Shown here: positions 26,771-37,017 of the stretch, piece by piece
Layout: the number at the start of each line of letters is the position of its first letter
How positions within the stretch are numbered: the stretch's first letter is position 1
DNA from: Ottelia alismoides
Taxonomy: Eukaryota; Streptophyta; Magnoliopsida; Alismatales; Hydrocharitaceae
NCBI GenBank assembly: GCA_037367405.1
Contig: JAZKJV010000295.1
Location: 434,001-498,000, forward strand
DNA: 64,000 nt
Direction of reading: 5' to 3'
Notes under the pieces: model-generated
What the model was told of the DNA's origin: nothing
Databases searched by the model: none
Seen by the model: only the letters and a program-made list of their open reading frames with translations
Made by a program: the position numbers and the translations under genes

Positions 26771-26788
26771 TCCCCGACAACGGTGCCA
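26771..26788 (-). promoter_or_regulatory. Primer-binding site (tRNA-Asp type)
   Basis: The minus strand reads TGGCACCGTTGTCGGGGA, two bases different from the PBS of the large element, and lies two bases from the LTR edge TGATGAACGG at 26791. Confidence 0.78.
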
Positions 26789-26790
26789 TT

Positions 26791-28755
26791 TGATGAACGG
26801 AAAATCCACCTCTTTAATAATCGATAATTGAGGAGGCGAAAATCGGTCGATCAAAATACCATAATCGTTTGAATGTTGTGGAGTATTTATACTTGGCAAG
26901 TCCACCAAGGTCGAACACAGGGACACGAGATACTCTATTTTTTATTGATTTTTGATCAATTAAGAGCAATGTGAATAAATTATCAATTTCAGGTCTTCAA
27001 GAAAATGCAGGATGCACTCTGCAGATTACAATGCAATAAAATAATGCATGCATTTTTAGTTGAATTTTTTATGCAATTATAAGATGATGAATGAACAATA
27101 ATGCAAGGTTAAATATATGTTATGAGAATGCAAACAATTATGCCGAAGAAAGATTACATAAATGAGCAACAAATTATGAATTGAAATCAGGGTCGAATTG
27201 AGCACATCATTATGAACAGACATCTATTTAAGATAAAGATGAGTGGAGCAAGTCATCATCTAACACAAAAATTCACTTCATTTAAAATGGTTGAAGATGA
27301 TAAAATTAACATGTCATGATGTAGATGAAGAAACAAGGATCAAAACGACACTAAAATCATGCAATTTGGACCTACGATGCTCAAGTTATGAAGAAAACAA
27401 TGCAGGGGCATAATTGTAATAAAAATGCAAGAAAATAAAAAAGCTAAATATTACATTTAGGTCCCGGAGGGACCTAAATGTAAATACCAAAAACCGCCTG
27501 GGCCCTGATGAAAATTTTCCATGCACGTAGGGACCTTTTTGTAATTTTGCAAACTTGCAAGGGTCTCCCTGTAAAATACCCAAGCATGCACGTGAAGTAC
27601 GTGCCTAGGGACTAATATGGAAATAGCAAAAGTTCATGGGTCTTTCTTGTAAATTACCCAAGCCCTCATGTGGGTTGTACGAGAGGGGCCTAGGCTCGGG
27701 TCTCGCTATTGGCTCAGGACACGTGGCAACATCTGGAGGCTCGGGGCGAGGTTCATTGAGCCCAAGCCTATAGGTTCGGCGGGAGGCTCGGTGCATCCAT
27801 GTGTCTTCATCTGAGCCGTCCGATCCAGATGATCGGACGACACCTGTAGTGTCGTCTCCTCTCGTAGGCCGCCGGAGAAGGCGGGACTCTGGCGACCTAC
27901 CCTTTGCTCCTCTGTGCGCTGGCGACCTGCCTGATGGTCGAGAAAGTTTGTTGGGTTGCTGGTGGAGGTCTTGGAGGAGCGGCGAGGCTCCGGTGTTGAT
28001 CAGGGCTTGAGTTCGATGGAGCCTCGCCAAAGGAGACCAGCTCGAAGGAGCTCCGATGCTATCTCTAGCAAATCAAGATCCTGCAAGCGTTAGATGTAGC
28101 CGAAGCGTGTCGTGCGTGCAAGGTGAGTAGGGTGGGGTCCCGGGGAGGTGGTCGGAATGGGGGACCAAGATCTTCACCTCCAGCGAGAGGGAGGTGAGGT
28201 TGGCTGAGGTGGTTGAGATTGTGGAGAAGGGAAGATGATGTCAAAGGGGGTTGGCGAAGAAGATGGTGAGTTACGAAGATTGTGGGATGGTCGGATGACA
28301 GGGGCGGCGAGGGAGTAAGTCGGGAAAATTCGAAGAAATAAAGAGAAAAGAAGAGGAGGAAGATACCTTGTCGGAGAGGGGAACCCGGTGGAGGAGGAGC
28401 TTGTGCTGGACTTCGAGGAAGCCTGGGGTCGTCGCCCGTTCTGGTCATCTACGCCAGCGAGCTCGAGCTACCGCCAAAGATGGTGGAGCTGACATGGATC
28501 ACACCGGAGCTGGGCCGTCTTCACCTCGATAGATGGTCCCTCCGCTGTCACCAGAGAACCAAAGGCTGGGCCACAACCCTCTGGATGGTGGATGAGGGTG
28601 AATGGAGGTGGTGGGCGAGATTTTATAGGAGGAGGTGGAAGCGTTACAGGTAGTGATGGGGATGGTTTCGATAGCTGAGGGTTTAATGGAGGAGTGATGG
28701 TAGTGCATGATGGTGGTCAAAAAAGTTTCCCTCTTTCTTTTCAAAAAAAAATATT
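26791..28755 (-). repeat. Family 1 LTR, minus, truncated
   Basis: This is the 5' LTR of the element whose internal region is 24235-26770. It starts like 5653 (AATCCACCTCTTTAATAAT) and has GTCGAACACAGGGACACGAG near 26913. Its GC-rich centre (27650-28650) has the same order of motifs as 6950-7500, for example CATGGATCACAC and GGTGGATGAGGG. It stops near 28755, about 0.9 kb before the expected outer edge, where a plus-oriented internal segment begins. GC-rich open frames within it are low-complexity. Confidence 0.62.
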
Positions 28756-30141
28756 TTTCAAAAAGCGAGTGTCCTTTCTTATTTACTTTTTTTAAAAAAG
28801 CTTCTTTCTTCTTTTCCTTTCTTTTTCAAAAAAATCAATCAAAAAAAATAAAAAATCACAAAAAAACTAACTAATAAGTTGGTTTAATCCCTGACACTTA
28901 CACATTCACACAAGACTAGTGAAGTTCAAGAACACTTGTTTTATGAGGTCTTAAGATTTTGAGTTAACCAACCTTAGTCATTAGGATCTTTGACTTAATT
29001 ATTCACATTTCTTTAGTTTGAAAGATTTGTGTCCTATATTGCATGCTTAGTCTCTACCTTAAGAATATAATCAACACCTCACATACATGATTGCAGTTGT
29101 GATGAGATGAGTTGAAATTTCACTTGAGGAAATGGGATGAGGGATTTGAGTTTGGACCTGATTTGATGATGCTCGATGATGGGATAAAATTAGTGAAGGC
29201 TTCATGAAACCTAAGTGTTAGGACCTTTAGCCAGTATGAGAACATGATTCTTGTACTATCTCTTAACTTTTACTTATGTGCCAGGGTGTGATGAAATCTA
29301 AAAAAATTATTGATCAATGTGCGCCAACTCTTGGTAAAAGCAGTGGAGCTAGCCAAAAGCAAAAAAAAAAAGAAGAAAGAAATGTTGAAAGAAAAGCTCT
29401 CACCATACAAAGTCGAATATCAAAGAGCTTCCACCAAAGGCGAGCGCTCCCAACCATTTCAAAGTATCCACTTGGATCACCACTACTAGGACCAGGCGTC
29501 GGGCTAGCACCTAAAAAGGGCTCTGCATCGTATAGTGATGCAATTCTAGGTGTCGAAGGTATCTTAGATACTCAAAAGAGACACATCCCGGTGTACTCCC
29601 AGGAAAACAGGTGCATACGACTTCGAATTCTCTTGACGGACACATTGATCAACAAACCAAAAAAATACATATGTTGAGTTAATAAGGCACTTGAGAGGAT
29701 CGTTGTTCCAATGAGAGGGAGATAAGAAATGACACAATACTATGCCCTCCATCAACTGACCTTCCATCTACACTTCGAAGTCTGATAACTAAAGAGACAG
29801 TGGATTGGATGAAAGAAATGGTTTATTCCCTAGTGTTAAGGATTAGGTTCTTAGGAGATTCTCTTAGACTGGAACCTTGGGTGATGTTGCGACTCTACTC
29901 TTGTAATTGCATTCCACACTTAAAGTCGTATCTCTATTATATATGTATACAAAGAGAGTCTAATGATTAGGGAAATTGGATACCTTTTGACTAGAGCTTG
30001 GTTTAGCTTAGAATTATAGAATCTCTAAAATCAAGAGTTATTGAATGGATCAAGTCTTGTATTCACATGCATAGTCAAGGGCTAATCCAACTTATTCATT
30101 CTTTATTTGCTCAAGGACTAGCAAAGTCTAAGTATAGGGGG
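28756..30141 (+). mobile_element. Family 1 3' internal segment, plus orientation
   Basis: This is the reverse counterpart of 8538-9800 and 24235-25560 (GTGCGCCAACTCTTGGTAAA near 29318 matches in reverse near 25034). It ends with CTAAGTATAGGGGG (30127-30140), a plus-strand purine tract, directly before an LTR edge at 30142. It is therefore the 3' part of a plus-strand element. Its short open frames, up to 133 codons, cross this non-coding region and have no counterpart in the other copies. Confidence 0.65.
30127..30140 (+). promoter_or_regulatory. Polypurine tract
   Basis: CTAAGTATAGGGGG lies one base before an LTR edge (TTATGAATCTGCG), matching the arrangement at 45925-45939. Confidence 0.6.
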
Positions 30142-32079
30142 TTATGAATCTGCGATTCATCATATCAATATATTGATCTTTGCAAAATCCCTGAGTAAAA
30201 TCTCAAATAAATGTCCACAAAATCAATAAATTAATAAAATAACTCTTGTAAATAAAATACTCTAATTATTGTATGTTATATTGTACAAAATAAAATAATA
30301 ATAAAAAGCCACAAAATAAAGGAGTTTTTCACATGTAAATAGCCCAAAACATTCATGTATTTTTAATAATTCCATTTCAATTCCTTTTTAGATAATTCTT
30401 TCTCTGATTTTTTTTATAAAAATATACATAAAAATACAAAAATACAAAATAAAATTTTACCTCAAATAAATACTCCTAGATCGCAAAGAGAAAAAGCGAT
30501 AAAGTCCAACTTCCCGGCCAAATTCCCGCTCCATGAACTAGAAATTCATCAAACTCACTTTTAAAGCTTAAGTTGGAAAATTATCTATCAAATGAAAGTG
30601 GTTTCATTAAAATTAGAGCTCGTTTGCAAAATATGAATTTCGGGACCTAAGTACATTGTGTATAATATACATATTTTCTTTTCTCATTTTTTATTTACTT
30701 TTCTTAATTAAAATATCCAAAAAAATCGTTTTTATATTTTCTTTTATTTCTGATATTTTATTTTATTTTTGTATTGTATATATCTCTTATTAAAAATACA
30801 AAAAAGTTAAAATTAGAAAAGTAAAAAAAATATGTACATATTGTTTGCCCTATTTTGTAAATTCTCCACTCTTTTTCTTCTCTTTATTTTATTGTATTTA
30901 GTAGCTTACTTTATTTTATTTTCTTTTCCTTTATTTATTTTACATTCTCTACACTAACTTCCCTTTTCCTCCATTAACCACCAAGTCTTCATCTAACTTC
31001 CCATTCAACTCCATCATTCCACCATCTTTTCTAACCTTTATTTTCCTTCTCTTTTTATACATCTCATTATCCTCATTTTTGTCTTTGATCCATCTTTATG
31101 TGAGAGAGAATTGAGAGCTCCGACAACCTGTCTCGGTGACAGCGAATGACGAAGTAGAGCGACGCCTGCTTCCTCTCTAGTGAGATCCGTAGGCATTCCG
31201 GCCAACATCACAACCGCCTTCATGCGTTGCACGAGCTCATCGCTCACCGACGATTCTAGAAAGGATCGTGCTTCTCTTGAGTACACCACAGGTGTTCGCT
31301 TCCATCGAAGGTAATTCCCCTTTTTATCATTAATTCATTGTTTTTATTTTCATCATTTTTATCACATCACATCACCACCCACAGATCTTCATTTGTTTTT
31401 TAGCACAATACATCACCATCTACACCATTATCTTTTCTTCTTTTATATATTTCCTATTTAAGAAAACAAAAAAATTTAAAAAATTAAAATCATAAAAAAA
31501 TTAAAAAATAAACACATGTAGGTGGCCGACCCCCTCTACCATCGTCGCCGACCACCACCACTTTCCTCATGCGCGTCGCCGCCCCACGCCACAGGCGCCC
31601 CTACCACCGGACCTCCTCCGTGTCTGCCTACCACACCCCTGCAGGTCGGTCCCATCCTCCGCATCTGCAGCCCAACCATCCTCTCTCCCCGCACCACCTC
31701 GCGTAGGTCCGCCCTCGCCACCTACCCTCTACCCACAACCCAGCAGCGACCGTCGCCTCCAGCCACTGCACGTGGTCCCTAACCACCACCCATGTCGGCC
31801 ATCGCACAACCTTCACGCACAGCCACATGCTCCTACGCCACCGCCTCCTTCCGCCCTCCATCGAACCTTATCGCAAAAGAAGGAGGTATTTTATTATTTT
31901 TTATTTATGTAGAAATTGCATTTCTTATATTTCATGTTTTTAATGTTGCAAAAAAAGTCTCTGTGCATATTTTGTTTATAATTTTTAATTTCTGTATTAC
32001 ACGGATACCCCTATGTTTGCATATTAATTTGGACATTTTTTGCATCATTTTATTTAATGAAAAATGTCATGTTGTTGAG
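30142..32079 (+). repeat. LTR, plus orientation, 5' part (split)
   Basis: It starts at a purine tract with a palindromic tip (TGAATCTGCGATTCATCA from 30145). It contains AT-rich sequence, a transcribed-leader-like GC-rich block (31090-31310, 31520-31880) and is interrupted at 32079/32080 by the large Athila element. It resumes at 49608. Together the two parts make an LTR of about 2.9 kb, the 3' LTR of the element whose 3' internal part is 28756-30141. Confidence 0.6.
32075..32079. other. Target-site duplication, left copy
   Basis: TTGAG, repeated exactly at 49603-49607 on the other side of the element. Confidence 0.92.
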
Positions 32080-33258
32080 TGATGAATACCCATTCATCAC
32101 TCTTTATTCTTCTATTTTAGCTACAAAAAAACCTTTGCAAATACATGTAGATATGTGTAAATACAAATAATTACCAAAAGCATGCATTGTGTAAAAACCT
32201 ATAATTAGCATGTTTTTGTGCAAAAATAAAAAGAATAAAGAGCAAAAAGAAAAAGAGGGAAATATTTAGAATAAATATTGAGCAACCTAACCCAAGGGAG
32301 GGCTCAGCATGGGCCTGACCGCATAAAAGCCAAAGTAGAGGGAGATAGGAGCTCATGTGTATATACTTCTGTAAATATATAAAATTATATTTTCCTCACC
32401 CAAAAATATGCTTGTACATATTTTGTGTATATTTAGAAAATATTAAAAAAACAAAATAAAAATGTAAAAATCAAAAAGTCAAAAATACCCTTTCACCATG
32501 TGCATAAACCACACCAATGTATTTATTTAACCTTGTAAATAAATTCAATTATTTTCTAAACTTTTTGTAAATATTCTATGTTACATATTGTAAATGCATA
32601 AAATAACAAGAAACAAAACAAAAATCAAATAAAAATTACAAAATTGAAAATACAAAGATACTTTGTATAAATACCATGTATATAAGTGTATATAACCAAT
32701 TATTTCACCCTTGTATATAAGTGATAAAAATAAAATAAAAATATCCTTTTATTCCTCATTTTATCCTGTAATTAAATAAAATACAAAATGAGCATAAAAA
32801 TACATAAAAATAACAAATAAAAAAATCAAAAATAAAAATCCATATAGTGTACATATACCTATATATATAGCTACCCTATTTTTATTCCCAAAAATTAATT
32901 AAAAATCATCAAAAAATAGAAAAAAATAAAAGAAAAATATTTCATGTTTTGAGTTTTCTTTAATTCGGCCTATTTCTACATTAAAATAAATAAACAAAAA
33001 TCGCATACACGTGGCAGCCTCTGATTAGTCCACGGGGGATTGTTGACCCCGGTCAACTCCCCCGCGGACTCTTTCCTTTTCTGGAAGAGGCGCGCCACCC
33101 CATCTTCCCCGATTTTCCCACGCGTCTCCAGGCTGTCTCCCACGCGAACCCCGTGCCCGGATTCTTCGCCTATCATCCATCTTCCTCGCCCGATCTTCCG
33201 CCACGAAATCAACACCTTCCATCGCTGTCGCCCCTCAACCCTAATCGCCCCTGTCACC

Positions 33259-33266
33259 TTATATAT
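33259..33266 (+). promoter_or_regulatory. Likely TATA box of the 5' LTR
   Basis: TTATATAT within an otherwise GC-rich stretch in the LTR centre, at a suitable place for the U3/R boundary; the identical copy in the 3' LTR is at 47119-47126. The transcription start would be about 30 bases downstream (inference). Confidence 0.5.
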
Positions 33267-34401
33267 TCTCACCTCCGCCACCTCCGCGCCCCATCTTTGG
33301 ATCGCCATCCTTATTCCAGTGACCTCCAGAGCAAAGCCCGAGGTGACAGCTCGCGTTTGCCCCTGTTGCAGTGAGGTGAGGGTGCCCCGACCATTGATCC
33401 GGCGTGTTTCGCCGCCGCTGCTCCGCCACCGGCGTTGAGCATCGAGCCTCAGGCCTTGACGCCCTTCGAGGCTACGACCAGGAGCAAGAGCAGCTCCAGC
33501 ATAGTTTACTGCAGCCACCAGGTAGTTGATTAGCTCTTTAATTTCGTTTAATTTTAGGTTTCGCCCAAATCCACTCTCCGACGCATTTCTCCGATTCCGA
33601 CCATCTCGCGTTACATCTCGACCATCCGACCCGACCATCATCTCCGCCAGACCTCTCCGCACCTTCTTCACCCCTTCACACAACCCAGATCGCACAGGAT
33701 CTGGGAATCGAGCTCCTCCGCCGACCACCCTCGCCGGAGCTCGCCATTTCGACCCACACGTCACCTTCACGCCGCCTAACCGGGTCGAGGTACTTTGCCC
33801 TCGACCCGCGAGTCTTCTGGTGCACTTTGCAGGTCAAAAGGAGGCCGTCTGAGGCCCTTCGCCATTCAGCCAGGAGACCCAGCTCCGCCGGCCTTGCTCG
33901 AGCTCCTCGGAGCTCGGTTTGCCCGTCGGAGACCACCGACAGACGCGTGAGCCTTCCGCGATTCTTCTCCGACCTCCAGAAGGCTCACCGGAGGACCCTA
34001 GCGCACGTACGAGCCCGGCGAGTTTCGTCGGGGACCTGTTCTTCGAGGACCCTCCTTCGCCGTCAGATCACCCTCCTCGCTCCAGATCGGATCTGAACCA
34101 TCCATCTACGGAGTACCTCCACCATCCGATCATCCCGAGGGTTGATCTTGACCGTTCGAGCAGAGAGAGAGGCACCAGCTAGCCTCAACCGTCAGATCTG
34201 CCACGTGGGATACTCTCCACCGTTCGATCAGGCCAGCACTTCCATAGTTAAAGTCGCCTCCGTTCTCCACCGTCCGATAGTCCACGTGGCGCACATCAGG
34301 CCGTCGATAATAATAAAAAGGGGTAAATTTATCTTAGGCCCCTCTGTTTGTTTTATTTCATTTTAGTCCTGTAATTTTTAAATTCAGTTGTTTATTTTCT
34401 G

Positions 34402-34800
34402 GGATATTTGCATAGAGACCCTCGTGCTTATTTTTATTTGCATTTCTACCCCTGCCAGTTGAGAGCCACGTGCTTCGTCACGTGTTATATTGGGTTATTT
34501 GCAATATAAGCCCCTGTAGTTCTGGATGTTCTTTATTGAATGAAATATTTTCTATAATTGCATTTATACCCCTGTGCGTGAATTAATTCCCCATGTGCGA
34601 TATTTCTTGGGTTATTTGCAGATAAGCCCCTGGACTTTTGATACGAGTTATCAATAGGTCCTCGGGACTTATTTTTCTTGCATTTGGGTCCTTGAGTGCC
34701 CCAGGCACGTGTTTGGCACGTGTTTCGCTGGGTATTTTGCACCAGACCCCCAGAACTTTTGGGTATTTGCACATTGGTCCTTGTGCACAGTGCCCCACCT
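34402..34800 (+). repeat. Imperfect tandem repeats in the LTR
   Basis: The phrase GGGTTATTTGCA and close variants begin at 34402, 34492, 34609 and 34730, each followed by a C-rich phrase such as AAGCCCCTG. Spacing is 90, 117 and 121 bases. CACGTG occurs in two pairs within the array (34467, 34479; 34706, 34717). The same array is present in the 3' LTR 13,860 bases downstream. Confidence 0.6.
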
Positions 34801-35743
34801 TTATTTTTGAATAAAATATCAAACGACCTCCAAATCCAATGAAATTTTGACACATGGCTCCTGCCATGGTGTAGGAATTTCTATGATTTTTGAGGACATT
34901 TTTGTTATCATTTAGTATTTTTAAAAAATTCAAAAACCCTTTTTTTTCTCACTGTCTAGCTTTAAAAATACCAAAAAAAATATAAAATCACCTTTAAAAA
35001 TTCTAAAAAAATTAGGACTTGTTGTTTGTGTGCTGTTTGATTTTCCAGCCATTTTTGGTGATTTTTCATCGCATAAAAATCCTAAAAATTGAAAAACCCT
35101 TAAAAACCCATAAAAATTATAAAAATTAAATTAAAAATCCAAAAATAATAATTAGGGTGCCTAAATTTTCCTTATTCTTTCTAGATTATAGGAAAATTAC
35201 CTTCAGGGCTTTTTGAGATCCAAAAATATTTTATTTTTGGGTCTTAAGCCTTGCTGGACAGTACCCTCTGTTTTTCACATTGTTTGATTTTTAGTAAATA
35301 ATTTACCCATTAGAAAAATTCCAAAAATTCACCAAAAACAGTAAAAAACTTGAAAAACATAAAAACCATTTTTCCTTGATTTTTGCTTGATTTTTGTTGT
35401 GTTTAATAAATTGTTGAAGTTCATTACCTGTGTGTCTTCTTTAAGTTTTCTCATCATTTAAAAAATCAAAAAAAAAAATTATAAAAACAAATAAAAACAC
35501 TAAAAAAGACTCCCTTGGATTTCTGACTACATCGTAGGCTTCTTAAGCCAATCTGTGCTCCTTGTGTTCGACCCTGGGAGCTATACCAGGTTAATCCTAT
35601 AGCAGGACCACTTCTCTGTGTTTCATTGATTTATTTTCATGTGGTTCATTTTTCTTGATTGACACGTTCTGAGTGACTGAGGTCGCAACGACCTATTTTC
35701 TATACCTTCTACCTTAGTTGCTTGGGTTTTTGCGTCATCAGAA

Positions 35744-35761
35744 TGGCGCCGTTGCCGGGGA
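35744..35761 (+). promoter_or_regulatory. Primer-binding site (tRNA-Asp)
   Basis: TGGCGCCGTTGCCGGGGA starts three bases after the LTR and is complementary to the 3' end of plant tRNA-Asp including the CCA tail. This primer is usual for Athila elements. Confidence 0.92.
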
Positions 35762-37017
35762 GCACGGCTTTATAGTCATTTTTCCATATTGTCTCTCTAA
35801 ATTATAACTGTTTTCTGACACTCTCTCTTTCTAATTTTTGTGCGAGGTACTGCGTGGAGAACTTGGAGTACACTTTTTGAGGACCCGCACGGGAAGAAGA
35901 GCAGGAAGAGAGAGAGGAAAAGAATTTTTATTTCTGAGAGAGAGAGAACAATATTTGTTGTAATAATTTAGGACTTGGACATTTGTGGACATTTGTAACT
36001 TAGCGGGTCTGTTTCGCTGAGCACCGGTGTGCTCGGGGGACCCATTTGGATTTTCGCGGCTTTTATCATGATTTTGATAGCTAGCTGCCTTTTCCGGTGT
36101 TTACGCGGTTTTTCTCGAGCCCCTAGATTTAGGAATTTCTCTTGCTTGTGACGTAAATTTCTAAGGCCCAACACCTAATAGAATATCTGTTCCTATAGAA
36201 CGTAATTGGACCTTAATAAAATTCACTGAAAAAGTTAGCTTAATTGGATTTGAGACCACGTGCCGTGAGGAGTCACATACAGCGCTGGCAGGACCCGTTG
36301 TGGCGGGCACCGAGTGACTCCCAAGATCGGACTCCGGACTCGATTCGGTTAGCTAACTATTGTTCTTCACGATCAATAGAAATTGCTCATCTAGGACTCG
36401 GTTTTTCCCGTTGCATCATTTAGGTAGTTTAATTTCTGTCTTTAAATTCTGCGCGGATCACTTGCATGTAGAGTGCTGGAGACAAGGTACGCATTTCTTT
36501 CTCTGCATGCATCATTGATTTCTTCGCGCATCGGCTTTTTCGTCTTCTCCCTCTGTTTTTGGATTAATCATCAGGAGAATCGGAAAAACCGTTAGGCCGC
36601 TTGTATTTATTTTTGAAAAAAAAAAATTTTAAAAAGAAAAACAAAAAAAAATTGGGACTGGCTAACATTATTGACCCTAAAAGACACTCACATTAAAAAT
36701 TTGTCTTGGGGAGAGCAACCCCCTCATTGTATGGTTTGGATGCGCGAGAGAGTGACCCGCACCCTAGGTAGAACCCTCCGGTGTTATTTCTAGCTGACTA
36801 CCGACTCTTCCTTGCGGGCCAGTCGGTTGGAGTAGCATCGGGTATCCTAACAGGTCACGTAAGCGCTCTGATAATTTGTATGTTCACCAAATAAAATTGA
36901 CAAGATAAATTGACCGAGCTTTCACGATCTTCAGATTGCGTTGCGTTGGTGAACCGGGGGTTTGCTTTGCGATCATATTTTCTCCAGATCCCATCCGCCC
37001 TACTCGCCAAGATCAAG
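35762..37017 (+). other. Athila leader, non-coding
   Basis: About 1.26 kb between the PBS and the first ATG of gag-pol. It has a purine-rich stretch (GAGAGAGAGAGAAC near 35936-35950) and several short upstream ATGs. No open frame of note. It probably holds packaging signals (inference). Confidence 0.7.

Larger units (their letters stand above)
32080..35740 (+). repeat. 5' LTR of the Athila element
   Basis: 3661 bases, from TGATGAATACCC to GCGTCATCA. AT-rich outer part (32080-33000), GC-rich centre (33010-34300), then a stretch of imperfect repeats (34400-34800) and an AT-rich end. Differences from the 3' LTR seen by eye: positions 32400, 33506, 34028, 34178, 34346, 35463 and 35468, and two fewer A residues near 35470. 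A 264-codon open frame on the minus strand (32976-33770) occurs in both LTRs; nothing in it resembles a known domain, and it overlaps other GC-rich open frames, so I do not call it a gene. Confidence 0.95.

Noticed and set aside
27605..28448. Minus-strand open frames of 141 and 127 codons
   Set aside because: They lie in the GC-rich centre of a truncated LTR, are Pro/Ser/Arg-rich, and are not conserved in the copy at 6500-7600.
29276..29677. 133-codon open frame
   Set aside because: It crosses the non-coding 3' region of a family 1 element, whose other copies at 9000-9400 and 24700-25100 show no conserved frame.
31522..31861. Open frames on both strands (77-86 codons) in a GC-rich block
   Set aside because: Low-complexity Pro/Arg or Trp/Gly readings inside an LTR leader region; no family resemblance.
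33040..34366. Several overlapping open frames of 65-132 codons on both strands in the LTR centre, repeated at 46900-48226
   Set aside because: They overlap in several frames, are Pro/Ser/Arg-rich readings of GC-rich DNA, and show no domain. The repetition is simply the second LTR.
36910..37017. An earlier start for gag-pol at 36910
   Set aside because: The codon there is TTG, not a normal plant nuclear start. The first ATGs in frame are 37018 and 37021.
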